Below, piece after piece: positions 49,795 to 58,274 of a stretch of 64,000 bases of DNA. A program made the translations under genes and the position numbers. Origin of the DNA: DASQHL01 sp963843685 (GTDB lineage: Bacteria; Chloroflexota; Dehalococcoidia; DSTF01; JACRBR01); contig CAWJLO010000010.1 in the NCBI GenBank assembly GCA_963843685.1, positions 806,001-870,000 of the forward strand, written 5' to 3'. Each line of letters opens with the position of its first letter. The stretch's first letter is position 1. The notes below the pieces were generated by a model. That model worked only from the letters and a program-made list of their open reading frames with translations, was not told the DNA's origin and searched no databases.

Positions 49795-52497
49795 TCAACC
49801 ACCGAGCATTTCTCGCGCGACCGTGCGGGCCACCTCGAGCGCAGCGTCGACTTTCGCGGCGTCCTTGCCGCCGGCCTGCGCCATGTCGGGGCGGCCGCCA
49901 CCGCCGCCTCCCGCGACGGCCGCTACCTGCTTGATCAGGTTGCCGGCGTGCACCTTCTTGCCGGTGAAATCCTTCGTCGCCATGGCGAGGAAGCTCGGGC
50001 GGCCATCCGCCACCATGCCGAGCACGACGACGGCGCTGCCGAGCCGCTCGCGCAGCAGGTCGCCCATCTCGCGCATCGCCTCCGCGTTCGGCGCGTCCAC
50101 GCGCGCGACGACGAGCGACGCGTCGCCGATCTTTTCGGCTTGCTGCAGGAGCGTATCCGCCTCGGCGCGGCCGGCCTGGCGCTCGAGCTGCTGCAGGCGG
50201 CGGCGCTCCGTCTCAAGCTCCGCCTCCAACGCGTCGATGCGGGATTCCAGCTCGGCGGGCGTGGCGTTCAGCCGCTTGGCGAGGCGCGCGACGGTGGCCT
50301 GCTGCTCGAGGACGTAGGCGTCAGCGAGCGGGCCGGTCAGCGCCTCGATGCGGCGGAGGCCGGAGCCGACGCTGGTCTCGGTGGCGATGACGAAGGCGCC
50401 GATCTCGCCGGTGCGGCCGCAATGCGTGCCGCCACACAGCTCCTTCGAGAAACAGTGCGGCTCGGGGTGGTCGTGATCGTGCGGCTCACAGATGCCGACG
50501 ACGCGCACGTTGGCGTGGTACTTCTCGCCGAAGAGCGCCATCGCGCCGCCGGCGATCGCCTGGTCGTAGGGCTGCTCCTCCCAGTGGACGTCGATGTCCT
50601 CGCGGATCTTCTCGTTCACGAGACGCTGCACCGCGGCCAGCTCCTCCGGCTTCGTCGCCTCGATGTGCGTGAAGTCGAAGCGCAGGCGGTCAGGCGCGAC
50701 GAGCGAGCCGGCCTGCTTGACGTGCGTGCCGAGCACCTGGCGCAGGGCTGCGTGCAGGAGGTGCGTGGCGGTGTGGTTGCGCTGGCTGGCGCGGCGCTGC
50801 TGCGTGTCGACCGAAGCGCGCACGGCGTCGTTGACGGCGATGTGTCCCTGGACGACGCGGCCGCGGTGCACGATGAGGCCTTCGGCGGGCGACTGGGTGT
50901 CCTCGACGAGCACGCGGCCACTCGGACCGGCGATCTCGCCCGTGTCGCCGACCTGGCCACCGCCCTCCGGGTAGAACGGGGTCTCGACAAGCACGACCTC
51001 GACCTCGTCGCCCTCGCTGGCGTCTTCGCGTACACCTGTGAGGCCGATGATGGCGGCGATCGTCGTGTCGGCGCGCGTGGCGTCGTAGCCGACGAAGCGC
51101 GTGCGTACGCCCGCGAGCTGGGCGTACGCCTGTGTGCGGCCCGCGTCGATCTCGAACTTCGCGGCGGCGCGGCCGCGCCCGCGCTGGGCGTCCATCTCCT
51201 TCTCGAAGCCCTTGAGGTCGACGATGAACCCCTGCTTTCTCGCGATCTCCTCCGTCAGCTCGAGCGGATAGCCGAACGTGTCGTAGAGGAGAAACGCCTG
51301 GGCCCCGGAAATGAGCTTCTCGCCGGCGGCCGACGCGAGGATCTCGTCCAGCTGCACACGGCCGCGGTCGAGGGTCTCGCGGAACTTCGACTCCTCCGAC
51401 GAGAGGAGACGCAGCGTGAACTCGGCGCGGTCACGGAGGTCAGGGTGGGCGCGCTCCATACGACCGATCACGGCGGCGGCGACCTGGTCGAGCAGCGTCG
51501 CTTCGGTCGCGGGTGAGATCTGCGTGAGATGGTAGACGGCGCGGCGGAGGATGCGGCGCAGCACGTAGCCGCGGCCCTCATTCGAGGGGAGCACGCCATC
51601 CGTGATCAAGAAGACGGACGCGCGCGTGTGCTCCGCGACAACGCGGATCGCCTGGTCGAGCGCCGCCGTCTCGCCGTACGCCTTGCCGGACAGCGCTTCG
51701 ATGCGCTCGATGATGGGGGCGAACACGTCGGTCTCGTACACCGTCTCCTTGCCCTGGAGCTGGACGGCCATGCGCTCGAGGCCGGAGCCGGTGTCGATGT
51801 TCTTCTTCGGCAGCTCCGTGCGGGTTCCGTCCTCGTGGCGGTACTCGCCCATGAAGACGAGGTTCCACACTTCGTTGAAGCGGCCGCAGTCCGGCTCCAG
51901 GTTGGGCTTGCAGCTGCCGGCGGCGCAGTACTCGCAGCCGGGGCGCGGGCCGCGGTCGTAGAAGATCTCGCTGTTCGGCCCGCACGGCCCGAGCGCCTCG
52001 GAGCCCTTCGGGGGCCAGTAGTTGAAGTAGTCGTCGTAGCGGTTGATCCGCTCCTCCGGCAGCCCCATCTCGCGCCAGAAGTCGTGGGCTTCGTCGTCGG
52101 TCAGGAAGATGGAGACCCAGAGCTTCTCCTTCGGGAACTTGAAGCCCTCCGTGAGGAGCTCCCACGCCCACTGGATGGCTTCCTTCTTGAAGTAGTCGCC
52201 GATGCTGAAGTTGCCCAGCATCTCGAAGAAGGTGAGGTGGTTGTAGTCGCCCACCTCCTCGATGTCCGTGGTCCGGAAGACCTTCTGCACGGTGACCATG
52301 CGGGGCGCGGGCGGCTCGGACAGCCCCATGAAGTACGGCTTGAAGGGGACCATGCCGGCGCTGGTGAAGAGCAGCGTCGGGTCGTCGTGGGGGACCAGCG
52401 AGGCGCTGGGGATGTGCTTGTGGCCGCGCTCCGTGTAGAAGCGCACGAACGTCTCGCGAATCTCGTCGACGCTCATGTGGTGGGGGTCGCCCGTCAT
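49795..52497 (-). CDS. alaS: Alanyl-tRNA synthetase
   Basis: A 900-residue class II synthetase with editing domain. Motif 1 region: FYTERGHKHIPSASLVPHDD; tRNA and motif 2 area: QKVFRTTDIEEVGDYNHLTF; motif 3: GLERMAVQLQGKETVYETD. Editing zinc site: NHTATHLLHAALRQVLGTHV and CGGTHCGRTGEIGAFV. C-terminal DHHA1 domain with GGGGGRPDMAQAGGKD. ATG 52497 is chosen because TACAAT ends 7 nt before it; ATG 52506 would overlap that box, ATG 52467 is also possible. First gene of the long leftward cluster. Confidence 0.95.
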   Translation of the reverse strand: MTGDPHHMSVDEIRETFVRFYTERGHKHIPSASLVPHDDPTLLFTSAGMVPFKPYFMGLSEPPAPRMVTVQKVFRTTDIEEVGDYNHLTFFEMLGNFSIGDYFKKEAIQWAWELLTEGFKFPKEKLWVSIFLTDDEAHDFWREMGLPEERINRYDDYFNYWPPKGSEALGPCGPNSEIFYDRGPRPGCEYCAAGSCKPNLEPDCGRFNEVWNLVFMGEYRHEDGTRTELPKKNIDTGSGLERMAVQLQGKETVYETDVFAPIIERIEALSGKAYGETAALDQAIRVVAEHTRASVFLITDGVLPSNEGRGYVLRRILRRAVYHLTQISPATEATLLDQVAAAVIGRMERAHPDLRDRAEFTLRLLSSEESKFRETLDRGRVQLDEILASAAGEKLISGAQAFLLYDTFGYPLELTEEIARKQGFIVDLKGFEKEMDAQRGRGRAAAKFEIDAGRTQAYAQLAGVRTRFVGYDATRADTTIAAIIGLTGVREDASEGDEVEVVLVETPFYPEGGGQVGDTGEIAGPSGRVLVEDTQSPAEGLIVHRGRVVQGHIAVNDAVRASVDTQQRRASQRNHTATHLLHAALRQVLGTHVKQAGSLVAPDRLRFDFTHIEATKPEELAAVQRLVNEKIREDIDVHWEEQPYDQAIAGGAMALFGEKYHANVRVVGICEPHDHDHPEPHCFSKELCGGTHCGRTGEIGAFVIATETSVGSGLRRIEALTGPLADAYVLEQQATVARLAKRLNATPAELESRIDALEAELETERRRLQQLERQAGRAEADTLLQQAEKIGDASLVVARVDAPNAEAMREMGDLLRERLGSAVVVLGMVADGRPSFLAMATKDFTGKKVHAGNLIKQVAAVAGGGGGGRPDMAQAGGKDAAKVDAALEVARTVAREMLGG

Positions 52498-52504
52498 GTG
52501 CGGC

Positions 52505-52510
52505 ATTGTA
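52505..52510 (-). promoter_or_regulatory. -10 box (TACAAT) for a leaderless alaS transcript
   Basis: TACAAT on the minus strand ends 7 nt before ATG 52497 and overlaps the first ATG (52506). There is no Shine-Dalgarno sequence. Confidence 0.5.
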
Positions 52511-52518
52511 TGGGGGGA

Positions 52519-52583
52519 GGCTGGAAGCTGGAAGCGCGAAGCTGGACGCCGGTCATCATCAGTGGTCAGTCGTCGGTCGTCGG
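52519..52583. repeat. Heptanucleotide repeats between alaS and the GT87-like gene
   Basis: Four 7-bp units, GCTGGAA, GCTGGAA, GCGCGAA, GCTGGAC (52520-52547), are followed by a second series TCAGTGG, TCAGTCG, TCGGTCG (52559-52579). The pattern of imperfect heptads resembles short tandem repeats known from other bacterial intergenic regions. No gene is seen in 52511-52630. Confidence 0.55.
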
Positions 52584-52630
52584 GGTTGTCCCGTACGGGA
52601 CTCCGGCGGCTGGCAGCCGATACTCAATCG

Positions 52631-53860
52631 ATGACTCGGACTATGTTCGTCACTTCGGCCGCGGCGGCCGCGCTGGCGCTGCTGGTGACAGTCGCGCTGG
52701 CGGCGACGGGGATCGCGCGCGTGCTGACGGCGACGGGAGGCGCGGGCGGCGACTTCCTGAGCTTCTACGCCGCAGGGCACCTCGTCCGGACGGACGCCGG
52801 TTCGCTCTACGACGTCGCCGCGCAGGCCGCGGCGCAGCGATCGCTGTACCCGGGGACGCTGGAGCACGCGACGGGCTACCCGCTGCCCGTGTTCGCGGCG
52901 TGGCTGTTCGCGCCGCTGTCGGCGCTGCCGTTCTCGGCGGCGTACGGGGTTTGGACGGCGATCAACGTCGCGCTGCTGGCGGCGATCGTCGCCGTGATGT
53001 CGCGTGAGCTGCGCGACGCGCCGGCCCTGCCGCGACGCATATTCCTCGCCGTCTTCGCGACGTCGATGCCCGTCGTAGCGAACGTCGTGTTCGGCCAGGT
53101 GGACTTCATCATCCTGGCGGGGATGCTCGGCGCGTGGATCCTGCTGCGAGACGGGCGGCCGGGGTGGGCCGGTGTGGCGCTGGCCGCGGTGCTCCTCAAG
53201 CCGCAGTTTCTGGTCGGCGTGGTGCCGATGCTCTTGCTGGCGCGGCAGTGGCGCGCGCTGGCGGCGCTGTGCGGCATCGGGACGGCGCTGATCGTGATTC
53301 CGGCTCTGCTCACGGACCCGGGACTGCTCGCGGACAACGTGCGGTATGTCACCCACTACCCGGGCGCCGGCAACGACCTGCAGGTGAATGCGGCGATGAT
53401 GTCGAACTGGCGCGGGCTCGTCGTCAGCGTGACGGGCGATGACAGCGCGTGGCTGTGGGCGCCGGGGCTCGCCTTCATCGGGCTCGCCGCGCTTGCGCTG
53501 TGTGTCTCACGGTGGCGGAAGGACGACGGAGTGGTGTCGCCGCAGGCGTACGCGCTCGCCGTGATGTTGCCGCTGCTCGTCTCGCCGCATCTCCACACGC
53601 AGAGCCTGGTGCTGCTGTTCGTGCCGGTCGCCCTCGCGCTCCAGGCGCAGCGCACCGAGCCTGGCGATAGGGATGGGAGTCAACACGTGGCCTCGATGCT
53701 GTTGGCGCTGCACGCGGCGCTGTTCGCCTGCTGGATGAGCACGGCTCTCGGCTTTGCGCCGTCGGTGCTGCTCATGTGCGGCCTGTTCTGCGCATTCAGC
53801 CTCGGATGGCCGCAGGGCCACGCCGAGGCAGGAGCGTCGCAACTCCCCGAAGCGGCATGA
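52631..53860 (+). CDS. Polytopic glycosyltransferase, GT87-like
   Basis: A 409-residue protein from ATG 52631; GATACT ends 6 nt upstream and there is no ribosome site. About 10 hydrophobic helices. The first outer loop has GGDFLSFYAAGHLVRTDAG (the Asp-Phe pair of the active site in polyprenyl-phosphate-mannose transferases), later GQVDFIILAGMLGAWILLRD and LLKPQFLVGVVPMLLLARQW. Likely transfers mannose or another sugar from a lipid carrier to an exported glycan. Acceptor unknown. Confidence 0.75.
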   Translation: MTRTMFVTSAAAAALALLVTVALAATGIARVLTATGGAGGDFLSFYAAGHLVRTDAGSLYDVAAQAAAQRSLYPGTLEHATGYPLPVFAAWLFAPLSALPFSAAYGVWTAINVALLAAIVAVMSRELRDAPALPRRIFLAVFATSMPVVANVVFGQVDFIILAGMLGAWILLRDGRPGWAGVALAAVLLKPQFLVGVVPMLLLARQWRALAALCGIGTALIVIPALLTDPGLLADNVRYVTHYPGAGNDLQVNAAMMSNWRGLVVSVTGDDSAWLWAPGLAFIGLAALALCVSRWRKDDGVVSPQAYALAVMLPLLVSPHLHTQSLVLLFVPVALALQAQRTEPGDRDGSQHVASMLLALHAALFACWMSTALGFAPSVLLMCGLFCAFSLGWPQGHAEAGASQLPEAA

Positions 53861-53868
53861 CGGCAAGC

Positions 53869-53898
53869 TTGACACCTTCTTATGGGCGCCGATACGAT
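53869..53898 (+). promoter_or_regulatory. Near-consensus promoter for glmU
   Basis: TTGACA (53869-53874) and TACGAT (53893-53898) are 18 bp apart. Transcription should begin near 53905, so the glmU start codon must lie beyond it. Confidence 0.65.
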
Positions 53899-53940
53899 CG
53901 ATCCACCCGACGCGGGCCGTCAGACGCGGGCCGGCGGGCA

Positions 53941-55365
53941 TTGATATTGAAGACATCCTCAGACGAACCTCCCCAGAGTCCTTCGCCCTCTCACCCACGA
54001 TGGGCCGCGGTGATCATGGCCGCCGGCCAGGGCACGCGCATGCGCTCGTCCGTGCCGAAGGTCGCGCATCCGATCGCGGGTCTGCCGATCGTGCGTCACG
54101 TGATCGAAGCGGTGCGAGCGGCGGGCGTTGAAGACGCGGTGGTCGTGGTCAGCGCGGACGCCGCTGCCGATGCGGTGCGGGCGGCGGCCGGGGGCCGCGC
54201 GCGCTTCGCCGTCCAGCCGGAGCCGCTGGGCACAGGTCACGCGGTGGAGTGCGCGCGCGAGGCGGTGGCTGACGCGGAGTACGTGCTCATCGTGTATGGC
54301 GACGTCCCCCTGGTGCTGCCGGAGACGCTGCGCCGATTGATGGACGGGATGGAGAGCGCCGACCTGGCGTTGCTCACCGCCGAGGTGCCAGTCGAAGCGT
54401 ATGGCTTCCTGGAGCTGAGCGACGGGCGCGTGACCGCGATCGTCGAGACGAAGGACCTGACGGAGATCGATCCGCGCGAGGTGCGGCCGATCAACGCGGG
54501 GCAGTATGCCGCGCGCGCCGCCTGGCTCTGGCCGCACGTCACGCGCATCACGCCGGCCGCCAACGGCGAGCGCTACCTGACGCAGCTGGCGGCGATGGCG
54601 TACGACGAAGGGAACCCGGCGATCGCCGTCGAGGCTACGGAGGTGGCGGAGGTGCGCGGGATCAACGACCGGGTGCAACTCGCGGAGGCGGAAGCGACGA
54701 TACGCGACCGCATCCGACGGCGCCACATGCTCGCCGGCGTGACGATCGTCGATCCGCCTTCGACGTTCATCGACGCGACGGTAGAGATCGGCGGCGACAC
54801 GACGATCGCACCCCAGACACACCTGCAGGGCGCGACAGTCGTCGGCGCGCGATGCGAGATCGGGCCGGGATCGCTGATCCGGGACTCGCGCATCGGCGAC
54901 GGCTGCGCGGTGCGGTTCTCGACGATCGAGGAGTCGACGCTGGAGGACGGCGTGGACATGGGGCCGTACAGCCACCTGCGCCCGGGGAGCCACCTGTGCG
55001 AGGGCGTGCACGTCGGCAACTTCGCGGAGGTGAAGTCTTCACGGCTGGGGCGCGGCACGAAGATGGGCCACTTCAGCTACGTCGGCGACGCGGAGGTCGG
55101 CGAGGGCGTGAACATCGGCGCCGGGACGATCACAGCGAACTACGACGGCGAGCGGAAGCACCGGACGACGATCGGAGACGGCGCATTCATCGGCTCCGAC
55201 ACGATGCTCGTGGCGCCGGTGAACGTGGGACGGGGCGCGCGCACGGCCGCGGGGTCCGTGGTGAATCGCGACGTGCCGGACGGGATGGTGGCGATCGGCG
55301 CGCCTGCCCGCATCCGCAAGCGCGAACCCGAAGACGACGAGGAGGCGGGCGGCCCTGGACGCTGA
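53941..55365 (+). CDS. glmU: Bifunctional UDP-GlcNAc pyrophosphorylase / glucosamine-1-phosphate acetyltransferase
   Basis: A 474-residue enzyme that makes UDP-N-acetylglucosamine. The N-terminal domain has AAVIMAAGQGTRMRS (nucleotide loop), VPKVAHPIAG and VYGDVPLV; the C-terminal left-handed beta-helix has repeated hexads ending with GHFSYVGDAEVGEGVNIGAG and TITANYDGERKHRT. The start is unsure: TTG 53941 lies after the promoter; TTG 53947 and GTG 54010 are alternatives. An earlier in-frame ATG (53776) lies before the transcript start. Sits between two glycosyltransferase genes. Confidence 0.93.
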   Translation: MILKTSSDEPPQSPSPSHPRWAAVIMAAGQGTRMRSSVPKVAHPIAGLPIVRHVIEAVRAAGVEDAVVVVSADAAADAVRAAAGGRARFAVQPEPLGTGHAVECAREAVADAEYVLIVYGDVPLVLPETLRRLMDGMESADLALLTAEVPVEAYGFLELSDGRVTAIVETKDLTEIDPREVRPINAGQYAARAAWLWPHVTRITPAANGERYLTQLAAMAYDEGNPAIAVEATEVAEVRGINDRVQLAEAEATIRDRIRRRHMLAGVTIVDPPSTFIDATVEIGGDTTIAPQTHLQGATVVGARCEIGPGSLIRDSRIGDGCAVRFSTIEESTLEDGVDMGPYSHLRPGSHLCEGVHVGNFAEVKSSRLGRGTKMGHFSYVGDAEVGEGVNIGAGTITANYDGERKHRTTIGDGAFIGSDTMLVAPVNVGRGARTAAGSVVNRDVPDGMVAIGAPARIRKREPEDDEEAGGPGR

Positions 55366-55369
55366 CAAT

Positions 55370-56620
55370 GTGCTGGGGGTGATCCTGCTGGCGCTCGCCG
55401 CGGTCCTGCTGATCGTGGCGGCCGCGGCAGAAGCGGGCGTGGCGTCGGTGAGCCGCATCCGGCTGCGGGCGATGTCGGGCCGAGGCGTACGGCGAGCCGA
55501 CCTGCTCTACCGGTACGCGGACGAGCGCGCCTCAACGCTGGCGTCGGTCGCGGTCGCGCGCAACCTGGCCGTCGTCCTGGCGACGGCGCTCGGGGTCTTC
55601 TTCGTCACGCGGAATCAGGGCCATAGCTGGGGCGTGTTCGCCGCGACCTGCGCCGGCGTGCTGCTGGCCGTCGTGCTGCTGGACGCGCTACCGCGGCTGG
55701 TCGTCGCCCGGAGCCCGGAGACGTGGGGCGTGCGGCTGGTACCGGCTGTCCGCGTCTTCCGGGTGCTGTTCGGCCCCCTGGCGATCGCCGTCAACCGCTC
55801 GCTGGCGGCGGTGGTGCGGACTGCGGAAGAAGCGCGCGAGGACGAGACGCAGGAGTTCCTGCGGCTGGCCGACATCGAGACGGACGGCGAGCCGATCGAG
55901 GAAGACGAGCGGCGGATGATCCGCGCCATCATCGAGATGGACGACACGACGGCGCGCGAGATCATGGTGCCCCGGATCGACGTCGAAGCGCTGGACGTGT
56001 CCGAGACCATCGATGACGCGATGAAGCTGATCGTCGAAAAGGGGTTCAGCCGCATCCCGCTGTACGACGAGACGATCGACAACGTCATCGGCATCATCTA
56101 CGCGAAAGACCTGCTGCGCTGCGTCGCGGAGGACCGCCGGCCGCCGCTGAAGGACGTCGCGCGACCGCCCTACTTCATCCCGGAGTCGAAGCGCGTCGAC
56201 GAGCTGCTGGCGGAGCTGCGGCAGAGCAAGGTGCACATCGCGATCGTCGTCGACGAGTACGGCGGCACAGCGGGCCTGGTGACGATCGAAGACCTGCTGG
56301 AGGAGATCGTCGGCGAAATCCAGGACGAGTACGACCGCGAAGAAGCGCCGATCGAGCGGATCAACGCGACGGAGGCGATCCTCGACGCGCGCGTGAGCAT
56401 CGAGACGCTCTCCGAGCTGTTCGGCTTCGAGCCGGAGGAACCGCAGGAGTACGACACGGTCGGCGGCTTCGTGTACCACCGTCTGGGCAAGGTGCCCGTC
56501 GCCGGGGACGAGGTGCGCGTCGACGGGCTGACGCTGCGGGTGCTGAGTGTGATCGGCCGGCGCATCAAGAAGGTGCGCGCGCGGAAGCTCGCGCCGGCGA
56601 AGGACGCAGCGGCCTCCTGA
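55370..56620 (+). CDS. CorC/HlyC-type transporter-associated protein (DUF21, CBS pair, CorC domain)
   Basis: A 416-residue protein in the CNNM/CorC family, which transports magnesium, cobalt or other cations. N-terminal helices (about 3-25, 65-110) form the DUF21 part; then two CBS domains (TAREIMVPRIDVEAL, FSRIPLYDETIDNVIGII, VVDEYGGTAGLVTIEDLLEE) and the C-terminal CorC_HlyC domain (EEPQEYDTVGGFVYHRLGKV). GTG 55370 is the first canonical start, but CTG 55355 would follow GGAGG, give the Leu-Asp-Ala-Asp start common in this family, and overlap glmU by 11 nt. Confidence 0.88.
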   Translation: MLGVILLALAAVLLIVAAAAEAGVASVSRIRLRAMSGRGVRRADLLYRYADERASTLASVAVARNLAVVLATALGVFFVTRNQGHSWGVFAATCAGVLLAVVLLDALPRLVVARSPETWGVRLVPAVRVFRVLFGPLAIAVNRSLAAVVRTAEEAREDETQEFLRLADIETDGEPIEEDERRMIRAIIEMDDTTAREIMVPRIDVEALDVSETIDDAMKLIVEKGFSRIPLYDETIDNVIGIIYAKDLLRCVAEDRRPPLKDVARPPYFIPESKRVDELLAELRQSKVHIAIVVDEYGGTAGLVTIEDLLEEIVGEIQDEYDREEAPIERINATEAILDARVSIETLSELFGFEPEEPQEYDTVGGFVYHRLGKVPVAGDEVRVDGLTLRVLSVIGRRIKKVRARKLAPAKDAAAS

Positions 56621-56650
56621 CGCCCCGCCAGGCGCGCACGCGCGACCCTG

Positions 56651-56656
56651 TACCAT
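56651..56656 (+). promoter_or_regulatory. -10 box (TACCAT) for a leaderless glycosyltransferase transcript
   Basis: TACCAT ends 7 nt before ATG 56664, without a Shine-Dalgarno sequence. Confidence 0.4.
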
Positions 56657-56663
56657 CACGAAC

Positions 56664-58265
56664 ATGACCCCCGCGCCGTCGCACCGCTCCCGGACAGCCG
56701 AACTTGCGCCGTTCGTGGCGCTTGCGGCGCTCACGGTCCTTCTCGGCTTCGCGCTGCGCTACCCGTCGCTCTACGAGCCGCGCTGGTACGGCGATGAGGG
56801 CATCTTTGCGGCGATCGCGCAGAACATGCGCGAGGGCCGGACGCTGTACGCGCAGGCGTGGGACAACAAGCCGCCTCTCATCTACTTCACGTACGCCGGC
56901 ATCCAGTCCGTCTTCGGCACGAGCGTGTTCGCGCTCCACCTCGTCACTACCGTGGTCGTGCTCTCGACGCAGGTCTGCGTCATGGCGGTCGCCGTGCGGC
57001 TGTCGGGCTGGCGACGAGCGCTGGTCGCCGGGCTGGTCTTCGCCGCGCTCATGGATACGCCCATCATCGAAGGCGACCTGGCGATGACGGAGACGTTCAT
57101 GATCCTGCCGGCGTCGCTGGCCGTGCTGGCGTTCGTCGTCGCGGAGGAGCGCGAGGAGGGCGGTCGGCGGTCGCTCTACCTTGCGGCGGGGCTGCTGCTG
57201 GGCGTCGCGGCGGGGTACAAGCAGGTCGCGGTCTTCGACCTCGCGGCGATCGCGGCGATGATCGCGTTCACGCACGAACGCCCGCTCCGCGCGCTCGCGC
57301 CGCTGGCCGGCGGATTCGCGGCCGTGCAGATCGCGCTGGCGGCGTTCTTCTTAGCGGACGGGGCGTTCGGCGGCTACTGGTACGCGGTGGCGGGGTCGCT
57401 GGGCCTGTACACCGACATGGCGCCGGCGGCGGGCCCGTTCGTGCGGTTCAGTGGCTTCTTGCCGTCGCTGATGGTGCTGGCGTGGCTCACGCGGCGCCGG
57501 CAGTTGGGCGAGCCGGTGACGCTGTCGACGTTCCCGGCGCTGTGGCTCGCGTTCGACGTCGCCGGAGCGACATCGAGCACGTTCCCGTTCCCGCACTATC
57601 TGCAGCAGGCTGTGCCCGCCCTGGCGCTCACGATCGCCACGAACCCACTCGGCGTCGAGAAGGAGCATCTGAGCCGCGCGCTCCTCGGTGTGACGGCGGT
57701 GCTGGTCGCGGCGCTCGTCACAGGGCAGTTCGCCGTGGCCTTCCGGGACCGTCGCCAGGTCAATCCTGTCAGGTACTACCGGACCTTCGTGGAGCACCAG
57801 TTCGGGACGATGAGTGATCTCGATTACGACTACTCGTTCGACGGCAAAGCCGTGGCTGTGAACGACATCGTGTCGTACATCGACAGGGACGGAGCCGGGA
57901 CATCGGTCTACACGTGGAGCGAGCTGCCGTGGATCTATCCGGCCGGGGGCTACAGCAACCCGGCGCGCTACTACACCTCGTTCCTGGGCGAGTTCATCCC
58001 GGGCGCGAGGGCACGGATCCTGGACGACCTCGGCCGCGATCCGCCGGATTATGTCGTGTTGTCGACGAGCGCATACTCGCCGTTCCAGGGGCTGCAACGG
58101 TTCCTCGCGGAACGCTACACACTCCTCCACGTCCAGGGCGACTGGTCGATCTACCGCCTCGCGACGGCGAGGGGCGCTCTGCAGCCGGACGCAGCGACCG
58201 TTCCAGCACGTTCCACGGCGGGCTCCGCACCAAGTACTAGTCATTCGCGACGCGCGGGCCTATAG
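56664..58265 (+). CDS. Polytopic glycosyltransferase, GT39/ArnT-like (PMT_2 type)
   Basis: A 533-residue protein with about 10-11 helices. The first outer loop has WYGDEGIFAAIAQNMREGRT, the Asp-Glu pair of lipid-linked glycosyltransferases (PF13231 type), then AQAWDNKPPLIYFTYAG. The C-terminal ~170 residues are a soluble domain with many Tyr. Substrate unknown. It forms, with the GT87-like gene and glmU, a neighbourhood of envelope glycan synthesis. Confidence 0.78.
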   Translation: MTPAPSHRSRTAELAPFVALAALTVLLGFALRYPSLYEPRWYGDEGIFAAIAQNMREGRTLYAQAWDNKPPLIYFTYAGIQSVFGTSVFALHLVTTVVVLSTQVCVMAVAVRLSGWRRALVAGLVFAALMDTPIIEGDLAMTETFMILPASLAVLAFVVAEEREEGGRRSLYLAAGLLLGVAAGYKQVAVFDLAAIAAMIAFTHERPLRALAPLAGGFAAVQIALAAFFLADGAFGGYWYAVAGSLGLYTDMAPAAGPFVRFSGFLPSLMVLAWLTRRRQLGEPVTLSTFPALWLAFDVAGATSSTFPFPHYLQQAVPALALTIATNPLGVEKEHLSRALLGVTAVLVAALVTGQFAVAFRDRRQVNPVRYYRTFVEHQFGTMSDLDYDYSFDGKAVAVNDIVSYIDRDGAGTSVYTWSELPWIYPAGGYSNPARYYTSFLGEFIPGARARILDDLGRDPPDYVVLSTSAYSPFQGLQRFLAERYTLLHVQGDWSIYRLATARGALQPDAATVPARSTAGSAPSTSHSRRAGL

Positions 58266-58266
58266 T
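58238..58266 (+). promoter_or_regulatory. Promoter for a probable leaderless dprA transcript
   Basis: TAGTCA (58238-58243) and TATAGT (58261-58266) are 17 bp apart. TATAGT overlaps the upstream stop and ends 8 nt before the dprA GTG. No ribosome site is present. Confidence 0.5.
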
Positions 58267-58274
58267 GGTGCCCT

